A stretch of 64,000 nucleotides of DNA, from assembly GCA_947095585.1 (NCBI GenBank), contig OX352761.1, positions 29,293,777 to 29,357,776 of the forward strand, read 5' to 3'. Source of the stretch: Nephrocerus scutellatus. Taxonomy: Eukaryota > Arthropoda > Insecta > Diptera > Pipunculidae. The number at the start of each line of letters is the position of its first letter. Position 1 is the stretch's first letter. A program made the position numbers and the translations under genes. The notes under the pieces were generated by a model. It saw nothing but the letters and a program-made list of their open reading frames with translations. It searched no databases and was not told the DNA's origin. This document shows positions 33,893 to 44,569 of the stretch, piece by piece.

Positions 33893-34607
33893 TTAAATGT
33901 TCCTCCAGTGTGGCCAAGTTTTGATTTCATTGTACAATTTTGTTCCCGGACAGCTGGTGGCCTTTGTCTGCCTGTGACCCAAAAGTATATAATCGTCCTT
34001 CAAGTATCCTTTTTGAACGGCATCAACAATCAGATCCTTAGCATTCTGAAGCATAACTGCAGACGGAACAGTGTCTGGCGAATAAACGATATTTCATCTT
34101 TACATTTCTATATAATCTGCACAAACTGACTTACTTTCGTAATTTCCTAGAAAGACAATTCCAATGCTGTTGCGATTATAGCCAGGGGCATGTGATCCCT
34201 GAAACCCATATCCACGCCCCTCATAGATTTGGCCATCACCAGCAATGATGAAATTGTATCCAATATCACTAAAGTTACGATTAGCCTTGTGGTCCGATTG
34301 AATATTACGGATCAGCTGCTGGCAGCGAGTCGAGCTTGTGCACTCCTGTGTGTCCGAGTGATGAATGTGCACGTATCCAACTTTACCAGAAATTCTAGAA
34401 GGCGAACGAGCTACGGCTGCACCCCATGTACTACGTGAATTGATGGTGATAGCCAAACATCCTTGAAGAGCTATTGAATTGACATGAGGTTATCGTATTT
34501 GTATTGGATTTAAATACCACACTTAATGGAAAAAAGTGTTATTAGCAATTTGACTTACCTAATGCGAAAATAGTAATTACGAGTAGCGAAACTCTAAACA
34601 AAGCCAT
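33893..34607 (-). CDS. PGRP-SB1: Secreted peptidoglycan recognition protein (PGRP-SB1-like amidase), 188 aa
   Basis: Innate-immunity protein that binds, and probably cleaves, bacterial peptidoglycan outside the cell. Exons: 34607-34559, 34470-34135, 34074-33893, joined by introns of 88 and 60 bp with canonical sites, phases 1 and 1. Residues 1-23 are a signal peptide. The PGRP/amidase_2 fold follows: '[12 protein letters not shown]' (His53/54), Cys60 and Cys66 for the short PGRP disulfide, '[19 protein letters not shown]' (Tyr88), '[11 protein letters not shown]', and '[12 protein letters not shown]' (His162, Cys170). The three zinc ligands (His, His, Cys) and Tyr are all present, as in catalytic N-acetylmuramoyl-L-alanine amidases. 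Wording around 'RISG', 'IQSDHK', 'LQNAKDLI' and 'NEIKTWPHW' is closest in memory to Drosophila PGRP-SB1. Peptide preference is not predicted. Confidence 0.93.
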
Positions 34608-34633
34608 TATCTCTACAGATTACAACTAATTAC

Positions 34634-34661
34634 TGATACACAGTATTTTGCAGTATTTATA
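34634..34661 (-). promoter_or_regulatory. PGRP core promoter: TATA box and initiator
   Basis: TATAAATA (34661-34654) lies 27 bases before the A of an initiator-like TCAGTA (34636-34631) on the minus strand. The ATG is 27 bases further on. Spacing fits an insect TATA/Inr promoter. Confidence 0.6.
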
Positions 34662-34680
34662 CAAATTCAAGTGCAATTTT

Positions 34681-34693
34681 AGGAGCGTTTCCC
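34681..34693 (-). promoter_or_regulatory. Imperfect NF-kB-like site upstream of PGRP
   Basis: GGGAAACGCTCCT, about 50 bases before the predicted start of transcription. It keeps the GGGAA half but not the full pyrimidine half of a Rel site, so it is only a candidate. Confidence 0.3.
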
Positions 34694-34699
34694 AAACTT

Positions 34700-35330
34700 T
34701 TGTGCTCGCTAGTAATTAGACGATGAAAGTTAGGTTCACTAGTGAAATCATCAAGAGAGAAATTGTTACGGTGCAGAAGATGTGTGCAGTAGTTATGCTC
34801 GGATTTCCAGCTCGCCCAAAACTCTAAGAATTTTTCTAATCGCACTGAGAATCCAAATGTTGCGAAACACTTGCTGTATTCACACTTTCTGCATTGTGCC
34901 CATATATTTTAGTTTGTGAGTGCTCGGATGTTAACTGTACCCACCACAAATTTTTTATGCTCAACTATTTTCACACCCACGCCAAGACATGAAAAATACT
35001 AAAAGCGTTTACTATATAAAAAATAAAACAAAAAAGCCTGGGAAACTATGCCTTAGCAGCTGCTGATAAGACTTTCAAACGTAAAGCAATAGCTGCGACC
35101 GCAGAGATAAGAAGGTTCAATCTCGGGGAAGAACACAGTGTAATGTCAATGCTAGTTCCTGACGATCAATTGAGCGGATGATGAATTCCTAAACCTTTTG
35201 AGTTTTTGCATCTCTGATCGGTGAATCCCACGTTAAATGATGTATCGAAAACATTATTAATAGTTATGAGGATGTTGCTTCAACCGAGCACCAACCAAAT
35301 TATATATATATATCTATAATCTATAAGAAT
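34700..35330. other. No gene seen upstream of PGRP
   Basis: No family repeat or coding segment recognised; ends in TA-rich sequence at 35300-35340. Confidence 0.4.
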
Positions 35331-35336
35331 CTATAA

Positions 35337-36359
35337 TCTATACTTCTATACATATATTATAAAGAGGTAATGTTGGTTTGTGTGTTGAAAGTAATCTTCG
35401 AAACTGCTTTAAAATTCTTTCACCATATCTATATATTATCCAGTTTAAATAAAAGGTCCTTTCGTGGCGACCAATTTTGTAACTTAATTACTAAAGTCGA
35501 TGAAATCGGGCATCATAATGACTGTTCGCTGCGCAGCTTTCTGCGCTGTACGAACATCACGCCATACGCGGGTATCATAATGACTGTGTTATATGCTGCG
35601 CTACTTTGTACGTACTTACTGTAATCTATGTATATAACAAGTAAATGTAAAAAAAAACTTAGTTTTTCGGGTACAAACTTTTATATATATATACATCGAA
35701 ACACGCCATACAGTCGTTTATTATTTGGTAATAGTCGCCAAAATATCTGTTTTTGAGGTCGGAGCTATTTCAAAGAATTTTCTTTTTTTCACTCTTCACA
35801 CACCCCACACGTGACTCCCAACACGATATCAAAATGGGCCCCTGCCATTGAGCCGCTCACAAAATTTCAGCCCTCTAGGTCGTGCGAAAGGTGGTTAAAA
35901 GAGACCTTAAAAAACGAGGAAATGGCTCGATTTCAAACCATCACACGTGCCACCCGTGAAATATGACACACGTCATACGTGGAATATAAAAATGGTGTTT
36001 TGGACTATTATACTCAAAAAATTTCAACTCTCTTCGTACGGAAGGTGGTAAAAAACGACCTAAAAAAAGTCGAAAAATAAAATTCAACCCATTATACGCG
36101 ACACGCGTCATATTCGGAATATAAATACTATTTTAGTCTCAGACACAAAATTTCAACTCTCTAGGTCGAGTGGAAGTTGGTTAAAAAGGACCTTGAAGAA
36201 GACGAAAATACAGACAAAAAGCGGTCAAGTCAACTTAAATAAAAGTTTTTAAAAATTGATGTCTGTTGTACTGATGGTATTGGTAGTGATGACAAGGCAA
36301 TTCTGTGTTATGTTTCATAATGATTGTGTGAGGATTGCGGAGCGCCCAGGAAATGTTAG
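35337..36359 (+). mobile_element. Non-autonomous Helitron with nested HINE-2
   Basis: Begins TCTATACTTC after an A, then 'ATTATAAAGAGGTAATGTT' and 'AAATTCTTTCACC', the usual insect Helitron 5' block. Ends 'GCGGAGCGCCCAGGAAATG' then TTAG before T, a one-base change from CTAG. HINE-2 (35645-36262) sits inside. No Rep/helicase. Confidence 0.7.
35645..36262 (+). repeat. HINE-2 element, full copy
   Basis: Left end 'AAACTTAGTTTTTCGGGTAC', right end 'GGTCAAGTCAACTTAAATAA' plus 'AAGTTTTT'. Three core units of about 130-160 bp share 'AAAATTTCA.CTCT', 'GGTGGTTAAAA..GACCT' and 'ACACG.GTCATA'. Related copies: 49.6 and 52.7 kb. Different in sequence from HINE-1 but alike in layout. Confidence 0.65.
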
Positions 36360-36360
36360 T

Positions 36361-36620
36361 AATATTATAAAGAGATAATTTTAGTTTCTGTGTAGGAGGT
36401 AATCTTCGGAACTACTAGAAAGATTTTAAAAATTCTTTCATCAATATTTAGAATGGACTTTCAGCATGAACATAGGCTATAAATCATTCCGTTTAAATGA
36501 AAGTGGCTACCAATTTTGTAACTAAACGACGAAAAAACGGTCGCGCATCATCACAATGAGTGTGTGCTATGCTGCACATACTGCAAAGACAAAATGGTAA
36601 TCTGATCGGCGATCTCAAAA
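36361..36620 (+). mobile_element. Second Helitron 5' part, head-to-tail with the first
   Basis: Directly after the first Helitron's end the 5' block recurs ('AATATTATAAAGAGATAATT', 'TCTTCGGAACTACTAGAAAG', 'AATTCTTTCATC', 'CTACCAATTTTGTAACTAA'). Confidence 0.6.
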
Positions 36621-36960
36621 GTAAATTGTAGCGATGAAAAGAAAACTTTCATGGGCTGCTAAATGGGTAATTAATTAGGAAGTGGAAGTTACAGCATTTA
36701 CCCATCAAGCATAGACGAAGCTAGCACAGTGATGATTATTCGACTCAAGAATAATAAGGCCTTGTGATCGGCGGTATCCTAGTGGAGCTGGTGGGACCGC
36801 ACTAAACCAGACAATTCAGGAACTAATAGTGAATAGATTACGGTAATACAAAACAACACTGAAAAATACAGTATGCGTATTTAAAGCTTTCATCATCACC
36901 ATAAAATGTTATTACAAAAATATATTTAAATCGTCTATACTTCTATATTCTGAAAAATAA
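36621..36960. other. No gene seen
   Basis: No coding segment or shared repeat recognised. Confidence 0.35.
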
Positions 36961-36964
36961 TATA

Positions 36965-37215
36965 GGTTGGGTTCGGTTAGGTAGCTCTGGTTGCTGCCCC
37001 ACATTAGCACTGGTGACGGTCCATTGTCATACCACAGGATCTTATTCCTTTCCTTTTAAAGAAACCATTTGGAGCTTTTTACGAAACATGAAATGTCTCA
37101 CACATTAATTCGAAATCTCAGAGTTGCGTTGGTGTCCTGTCAGGAGACATTTTCATTGATTTAATACAGACGGTTCTGTAGTTGGCCGCTCCCTGCCTAC
37201 CGAATAAGTCGACTG
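36965..37215 (-). pseudogene. LINE-E C-terminal/3' fragment
   Basis: Aligns with 38800-38930 ('GGTCC.TTGT.ATACCACAGG', 'ACCA.TTGGAGCTT'), the 3' part of an RNase H-bearing LINE. No usable frame. Confidence 0.5.
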
Positions 37216-37561
37216 ATAGAAGGTTAAGCGTAACTTCTAGGTTACTTGTTGTCATCAAGGCCCTATTAATGAGCATTTGGGCTCTTTTTCATTATGTGAC
37301 TATTTCTTGAGTTGGCTGACGCTAATTCTATACGTATACATACATATACAGATCTTAGTACGGCAGTATAAAGCCGGTGAACAAGCTCCGGTTCTATTCC
37401 TTATCGCACTTTTGCTATATATAAAGCTATTGAAGCTTTGTTTACTCTTTTCAAAATAAAAGGCTTCTATTTAAGGATAGCAATCAATATAGTGCCGAGA
37501 AATCTCGCTTCATCAATAAATACCAGTCCGGTAACGTTTAGAGTTACATGGGCAATTCTTT

Positions 37562-38105
37562 TGTATTTTACAACATCCCTAACTCTGGACATCCTTGTCT
37601 ACAACATCCTTACATTGTAGGATTGGCCTGCCTCATTTTCGTATCCAATAAACACCGCCAAAAAGGACTTTCCGAGCATGGATCTTTCTCGCTGATGTAT
37701 ACTATCATTATGTCGATTTTACGGTAACGCTCGTAGATCGCATCATTCAACTCTCGGAAAGCCTACATCATATTTGGCACCTAAGACTCGGATCCATATT
37801 GAAAAACCCGTAAGACCATTGCAGCCGAAGCTTGGATGATATGGATAAATTCCTGGAATTGAAGGGTCTTGACGAGGAAGTTAAATTTTTCACTACTACA
37901 AATTCCCGCTCCACTATAATAATTGAGGGACCGATGAAGGATCTACTGCTCGTAGAAGTGGCCACCATTAGAGTCTTGAATTAATTTCTCCAATGAGAGA
38001 TTTAAGAAGACGGGGTCCAGTTAATCCAATTATTGGAGACCGTTAATCATGTTTCATGGGCTTGATAACTATCCGGATATCGTTACTTGGTTTATAACAT
38101 CATGT
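37562..38105 (-). pseudogene. LINE-A fragment, strongly degraded
   Basis: Follows the order of 60740-61600: 'AACTCTGGAC.TCCT', 'AGGACTTTCCGAGCA', 'GGTAACGCTCGTAGATC', 'GACTCGGATCCATAT', ending with 'ACTTGGTTTATAACAT'. Many indels. Confidence 0.65.
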
Positions 38106-38715
38106 CATGGTACATAGCCGTTCATTTCTGCTCTAAAGCCGAGAACGGCGGGTTTAATTGATTTGCTGACAAGAAAGCACAACCCGAGTACATGACAGGA
38201 CAGCTGTAGTGTATGTCACATTCTGATTTTTGTAAGACACCATCCCCGACTACACCTCCAAAAATATAAAAAAATTTAAATTTTAGAAATAACTAGCTGA
38301 CGCGATAGATGTTTTTCTGTCACACTTTCAATAAATTTGTTTGTGATCGTTTTGTGAACTTGTGAAAAGCTATTTGAAATGTTAAATCAAAGTAAAAATG
38401 AGAAAAAAACATCAAACCTATTATCTTTCATTAAATTTGAAATCACAATAAATCTCAATGTGTTTTATTTACATTTCGATTTCGATTGCAATGTCATAAC
38501 AAACCAATTGAAACAAAGCATTTGTTTGTTTTGATTGTTTGCTTGAACATCACTATTTCGTTCATTGCAATGCTTTATGATATACGACATTTTTGTAAGT
38601 GAAACTACTTTATCGGCGGTGAGGATGAGTACGGTATCAAAAATAATTTTGTTAGATTTTTAAATATTGGGAATTAAGTAAGCCATTTCTCTACTGATTT
38701 TTATGAAATTCGGTA
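38106..38715. other. No gene seen
   Basis: AT-rich, no recognised coding segment. Confidence 0.35.
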
Positions 38716-38719
38716 TGGT

Positions 38720-38795
38720 ATTTTGAGGGTGCTCCGAGGGGTCTTTTGAGGGTATTTGATGGTATTTTGAGCGTCTTTTGAGGGTTTTTTGAGGA
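38720..38795 (+). repeat. G/T-rich minisatellite, copy 2
   Basis: Six degenerate 'TTTTGAGGGT' and 'GTCTTTTGAGGG' units. The LINE-E fragment starts directly after it. Confidence 0.75.
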
Positions 38796-38799
38796 CGCA

Positions 38800-39870
38800 C
38801 GCACTTAGACCATGAAGGTCCGTTGTGATACCACAAGGATCTAGGAAAATCCCACGCCTACTCGTTGAACCACTTGGAGCTTCGTATGAAGCGCAAGAGA
38901 CCATTAATGTCAATTTGGGTTAGATCGTTAAGATCGTTGAAAAAGAACGCTCCCAGATGGAGCTTCCGCCTATTCGAGAGGGCTGGGCACGTACAAAGTA
39001 GATGGAGAGTGGTCTCCTCCTCCTCCTCATCCATGCAGCTCCTGCAGAAATTTATTTATTTATTTAGTCTAAGATATAAACAGACTTAAAAAAAAACTTA
39101 AAAACTTCTTCTTTTATTTTATCACAGAAGAGTCTCAAAGAAGAGCGCCTGGCTATCCTTAATTCTCTTTTATAAAGTTTACTAGATGCTTGGTAAACAT
39201 CCCAATAAGCTTCTAATCTAGTTGCCTTGGCTACGTTGAAAAGACTCGTAGTCTTTCTGCATGCTTGCCTATGAGACAGTGTCCAGTTATGGCACCTATA
39301 ATGGCACTAATGTGCAGTCTGTTTTGAGAGATCTAACAGATCTGCTTCGTTGCTATGCAAGTTGTACCGTTTGACCATATATGGTATGATTTTATTATAG
39401 CATCCCGTTTAAACATGAGTTTGCACGTAGCGATCGGCATGCCTAGTGAACCATATTCAGGCAATAGGGGTATGTATGTATAGGTGAATGTTGAAATGCT
39501 CCGCCATCTCCTCAAGAGACGATCGACAATTTCGGGCTAGAATGGAATTTGTGGAGACTGAATCCATGGACTTTAGTGCAGCCTGGCTATCTGAGAAAAT
39601 GTGGGTATCCTTAACAGATAGGACATTACTCTTCAGCCAAGACAAGGCGTCCTTAATAGCCATGATTTCCGCTTGGAAAACACTACAGTTATCAGGAAGA
39701 CGGAAAGAGAGACATAGGTTTAGTCTTTTTGAAAAGACACTTCCGCCAACCCCTTCATCAGTTTTCGACCCGTGTGTGTAGAAGTGAACTCCTCAATTTT
39801 CCAAGTAGATACCTTTCTTCCAAGAAGACCTGGAGGGGATGGTAACCTTTTTGTTGAAGTGGAGCTGCGG
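38800..39870 (-). pseudogene. LINE-E: RNase H domain and zinc-knuckle C-terminus
   Basis: 39663-39457 reads as an RNase H segment: 'MAIKDALSWL', 'DTHIFSDSQAALKSM' with the DSQAA catalytic motif. Toward the 3' end, about 39060-38870, the reading 'CRSCMDEEEE..LHLLCTCPAL..RRKLHLGAF' is the CCHC-like C-terminus common to RNase H LINEs. Between them (39065-39450) is unrelated sequence, probably inserted. Stops and frame changes make it dead. An I/R1-like LINE is likely; clade not proven. Confidence 0.75.
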
Positions 39871-40110
39871 AAAATGACGGTAAATTATATAATTATTTCA
39901 TAGCACATTCAAGTATTATACTTTAAATTATAATTAATCGTTTCTCTTTTCAATTAAGTTTTCTATTTTTCCAACGACGAAGTGCAAGCTTTAATTTGCA
40001 CATATATTCCGTATAAAATAATATGTGCACAAGTAACATTGCAACTATCATACGATAGCTAGTGGGTTATCATACGATAGCCCACTAACTTTGCAATGTG
40101 CCCAAAGCTA

Positions 40111-40400
40111 GTGGGCGCCGTAGCTTAGTGGAAAAGCGCATGGCTACTGAGCAGGGGTTCGTGGTTCGAATCCCAGTAACAACAAAAGTATTTATCACGG
40201 TGTCCGACCTCTCGCGAATGGGTGACAAACGTTCCGAGAGTAATAAACTTGTCACGGAAACCTTCTCAATACGCCGTTCGGATCCGGCCTTAAATTGTAG
40301 GTACCTTCCACTTGTTTCCAAAAATATACATGCACAACACAAATGGTCGCGAGAAGCAAGACCTTGGACCGCAACGGTCTGTTGCGCCGAATATTATTAA
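40111..40400 (+). mobile_element. tRNA-derived SINE, copy 3 (best copy)
   Basis: Full length. A box TGGCTTAGTGG-type head reads GTAGCTTAGTGG here, B box GGTTCGAATCC, body and ATT tail. A perfect 14 bp direct repeat TGTGCCCAAAGCTA flanks it (40097-40110 and 40401-40414), direct proof of target-primed insertion. Confidence 0.95.
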
Positions 40401-40414
40401 TGTGCCCAAAGCTA

Positions 40415-42140
40415 ACTGAGGAAACGCGAATTAATGGATGTTTCCCATGACATGTTGCAAAGAAAAACGACTAAAAATATTAGCTTTTATTAAATTTGAC
40501 ATGTATCGATAAAAAAGCAATTATTAATTTTTTAATACTTTATACACTCGAAGTCAATATCAATAAAATTTTACATTATCTACTTTTAAAGTTAAACTGT
40601 TTGCGTGCAGTTGTGTATGAGTGCCAGTAGTTTAGCTAAATTCAGCGATGTTTTAAAAATGTTGTTCTGCGATTGTAAGTAAAATTGTGAACCTAGTCAA
40701 GATCATTGTCGCGCTCGTTAGGCGAAAACAATGAATGCAAATTGGCGTGAACCGATCACTGTAGAACGCTGTTTTAGTTAATTAACTCATGAAAGTGTTT
40801 TGCTGCTTAGGCATGGGAATAGGATGGCTTACCACATACCGTGTCTCTAAAAAACATCAATGTTATATTCGAACAATAGAAATACTGCATAAAGTGGGTA
40901 AATCCTTGGTCATAGCTCATAGGTTTGAGGTATGACCTAAATCAACAGCATCTTTAATGACTACCTTAGCCAGGAAGTTATGCGCTCGTTCGTTTTGACA
41001 TAATCTCTTAGGAAAAAAGGTGTAGGAGCAAGCAAATGAAAAACCAACAAAAGTAAAAGGTAACAGAAGTGCTGTGGCTTTGTTTCTTGGACGCACAGGA
41101 GACGTTGTCATCGTTTCATAGAAACATTGACTGTCGGTCTGTGCCGAATCGTTAAACACCATTTGTTTTCCAAGTATGCGTGAGAAGCTGCCACCCACAT
41201 TTTGGAAGCAGTGGTAAAGGCATAAAAGAACCTTGATTTTTTTAGATTGCTTTGCAGAGGGCCCATTTTTTCGACGACTTCATTGTACATACTACTACCA
41301 GTATTTATAAAAATAAAAACAACTTTAATGCAATTTTTTCAAGTTTATTAGGTACACATCCAACGATCGTAATTTAAGTTAACAATTAATAAGGTAATTT
41401 ATAAAATTAAATATTTATTCAATATAGCGGAGAAAGACAGAACTAAAATTAATATTTCGACGGCAAAATCCATTTCGTTTTTGATAAACTCCGTCATCCT
41501 GGACAAAATGTGAGACACTACCGCCGTCGTCGACATTCTGCCGTTCAGCCATTCGACCGTTCGCTGTTATCAGGACACAAACTGAGCCTACATTTTCGCT
41601 CACCGATACCCTAAGTATGAACTTCAAACTTGCACTGGTACTTAATTAAATCGGATTGCTACTATCTAAATATGTATACCTAAATGGGGCACACAAATCA
41701 ATTCACAGACAATAATAATGAAGCTTGAAAATACACGTATTTAACATATAATTGAATTTCAAATTTCTTTGTATATTTTATGGAAATTTGCCTTTGACGT
41801 TACTACGGTCAGATACGAAACTGTAAAGTGGAAAGTGCGCCTGGCTTGGGTATATTACAACCTCTAGTACGAGTTTCCTTCTGTTGGGTGTATTTGCCGT
41901 TTCACCCCTAATAAATGAATTACATTCTTCTTTTTGTCGGCGGACAGCATAGTGCGGAGACCAATGGAAATATTGTGAGCTAAACTCTCACAGCGTTGAT
42001 CTTTCTTTGGCCTCTAGCTCAAACTAAGTGAAGCGCAATTTGACATTTAAAATTTATTAATACTAGAATAATAAATCTAAAATCTAGATGTCTAGAATTC
42101 GTGCTATTCATCTCAGAGATATTTTCTGTGGCTATTTTGA
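40415..42140. other. No gene recognised
   Basis: Minus-strand ORFs at 40917-41198, 41108-41290 and 41415-41627 show no family motif. The last ends near an AATAAA (about 41405-41412 region), so an unrecognised short 3' exon there cannot be excluded. Confidence 0.3.
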
Positions 42141-42144
42141 ATAT

Positions 42145-42317
42145 GTGGGCGTCGTAGATCAGCGGCAATGCGCGTGGCTACTGAGCAGGAGATTCGTGGT
42201 TCGAATCCCAGTAACACCAAGAGTATTTTTCACGGTGTCCCACCTCTCGCGAATGGGTGACAAACATTCCGAGAGTAATAGAGTAATAACTTGTCACGGA
42301 AAGCTTCTCAATTCAGA
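42145..42317 (+). mobile_element. tRNA-derived SINE, copy 4, 3' truncated
   Basis: Head and body up to 'GGAAAGCTTCTCAATTC' are present, then it breaks off. Contains a small duplication of 'GAGTAATA'. B box GGTTCGAATCC intact. Confidence 0.85.
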
Positions 42318-42684
42318 TCTCAGGTTACAAAGGATTTTTTTTTATTTTGCGCTTCTTATGGGGGTTATTTTAAGAGAATAGAATCAAATTGCAAATCATC
42401 ATGAAAGGCCTGAATTGGAGGAAGTTACGAGGAACCGCAGAGAATCATCAAGAGCTCAATTTGAGTCAAGATTTTTCGCTCATCCTTGATGTAATGTTTG
42501 GCGCTGGAGCTTATCGGCTCGATAGTTGTGCGTGCCTTTTTCGTTTGTTAGGCCTGGTACTCCAAACGAATCCCGTACAATTAACTGTCGAGTTGTGTGC
42601 ATTCAAGAAAGAAGTCAGCTAGTTCCTGAAAGACCGAATTTTTCAATAGAGGCTCCAAGAATTTTTAAGGCTCACGTATGTGAT

Positions 42685-42758
42685 GTAATATTTTCTTGGT
42701 CAAGGTTTTTTGTAGTTTTCCTTGACCATGATCCATTCATTAAAGCATTTGGACTCGC
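42685..42758 (+). repeat. 74 bp shared block with hairpin, copy 2
   Basis: Ungapped match to 31371-31444. Its stem GGTCAAGG/CCTTGACC is perfect, with a 15 nt loop. Confidence 0.8.
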
Positions 42759-42904
42759 GTCGTTTTAGTTCGTGAACGTTTTTTCCGTATTGCTTTTTTC
42801 AATGAATCAGGGAAAATTCAGAGAAAATAAAATTGAAACCGGCTACAAACGTGAGAAATGTGATTTACAACATTTCTCCGATTAAATTCTTAATTTTAAT
42901 AAAG

Positions 42905-43250
42905 GGCTTAGCCCACCTTATTGAGAGGGTCTTAGTCTGAAGAGGGTTTTTGTGGGGGTCTTAAGTGAATCTTGAGGGGTTCTTAGGAATCGTGTGGTGG
43001 TACTGAGGGAGTCTTTAAGTAGTCTTGGGGGGTCTCGAGGGAGTTTTTTGAGGATATTTAGTGGTTGTCTTGAGGGGATTTTGAGAGGGTCATGACTGGA
43101 GTCTTGAGGGAATCTGAAGAAAGCTTTGAAGGGGTCTTAAGGGGGATTTTAAGATGAGGGTTTATTGATTGGGGTAGTTACGTGGTCTTAACGGGAAATT
43201 GAGGTGATCTGAGTCTTTAGGTTTTCTTAAGGAGGGTCCCGGGGGGTTTT
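42905..43250 (+). repeat. G/T-rich 'GTCTTGAGG' minisatellite, copy 3
   Basis: About 345 bp of degenerate units such as GGGGTCTTGAGG and GGTCTTAAG, with few C residues other than in GTCTT. Confidence 0.85.
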
Positions 43251-43259
43251 GTGAGAATC

Positions 43260-43935
43260 TTTTTTTTTCTTACACACGCTAAGGGGATTTGCACATTTAT
43301 AATGTGCAGCCTGGGCGTTAGGAAATTAGGGAGAGGAAAAGATGAGATGTCTATGTACGTGTGCCTAAAATGACTGCAGATCATACAAATGCGGAAACAC
43401 AGAATCAGCAATTCATTCCACATTACTATAGTGCGACTAAAGAAGGAATTTCTGAAATGGTTAGTACGTCCGAAAAAGGCCTAATGGTACACCCGTGTGT
43501 TCGAGTTGAGGCACGGGTATTACGGATGGGTTCAAGAATGGGCGGGATGCATCTGGATATTTCTTTTGAACACCGCTTGTTGAAAAAGCGATAAAACAGG
43601 AAACTTTTCTACGATGTTCAAGCGATTCGATTGTTTTAGCGATATTTACGTCACCAATAAGATTTCTCGTGCGGTTCTGAATTCTGTCTCTTAGATGCAT
43701 TGAGGTCTTTGGGGCACCGGCTCAGACAATACAGTTGTATTCAAGTTTAGGTCGAATATTACCTTGTAAATAGTAGCCAGATCTGAAGGAGTGAAGGCAA
43801 GCCGCGCCGCTATTTTTATTGCTAAGCATTTGATGTTCTTTGAATATTGTTATAAACCTCAAATGCTTAGCAAGGTTCTTTAAATTATCTGAATTTTTTA
43901 TGCCACAAATATTCCAGTTTTCAATTAAAAACTTT
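43260..43935. other. No gene recognised
   Basis: Minus-strand ORF 43461-43700 has no recognised domain; sequence around 43690-43870 has LINE-like wording but no firm motif. Confidence 0.3.
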
Positions 43936-43940
43936 CCACA

Positions 43941-44060
43941 ATTTTCATTTATTTTAGAACAGATCTAGTTGCTCCAGATCTACCTCCTATTTTATTTTCT
44001 CCTTTCATGGGGCTAGTTATGCTTCAATAAAAGCAGTTATTTTTAAAAAAAAGTTTTTTT
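43941..44060 (+). repeat. Repeat R, copy 1
   Basis: Reverse-complement match to 56545-56665, about 85 percent by eye ('CTAGTTGCTCCA.ATCT.CC', 'CCTATTTTATTTTCT', 'GGGCTAGTTATGCTTCAA'). Confidence 0.75.
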
Positions 44061-44092
44061 TTATTTTATTCAATCCTTATATGTATATATAT

Positions 44093-44560
44093 TGTTACGA
44101 AATTCAGGGTTCGTAAAGGATTTTGCAAATAAAACCCAACGCAAGCTTTTTAATTTACAAATAATAACTTTTATTCACAAACAGTTAAAATAACAAAAGT
44201 TCACAATTTTATACTTTTAAATGCACCCAAAAACACAAGACAGAAATATCCAGAAAATTGTAGACTTATTCTGTTATTTACAACTAACGATACTTGTAAT
44301 GAGTCATCTTCTAAAAATTAACTACATGTTCAATCATGTTCCTACACACAAACCGGGCAAACCGCACAAACCGGTTTGACTACATTTTTGACCAGTACAT
44401 AATGATTCAAACTTACAGGCGGTTACTTTTCAAATAATCTACCAGCCTAAAAGTATTCTACATAAAGTGCTTATTTTTAGTATGCAGTATGTACGATTTA
44501 TGTTAGGATTCGAATTCTATTATATGCGCTACTAACTACTTTTCGTAAAAATATGTAGGT
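44093..44560 (-). repeat. Solo-LTR-like repeat, copy 2
   Basis: Shorter version of 10855-11640. It lacks the TATA-containing segment but keeps both outer parts, including 'CGCACAAACCGGTTTGACTA' and 'TGTTACGAAATT' at the plus-strand left edge. Confidence 0.55.
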
Positions 44561-44569
44561 CCTTATATG

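Noticed and set aside
40917..41627. Overlapping minus-strand ORFs that could be exons of an unknown gene
   Set aside because: Frames do not connect through convincing splice sites and no family motif is visible.
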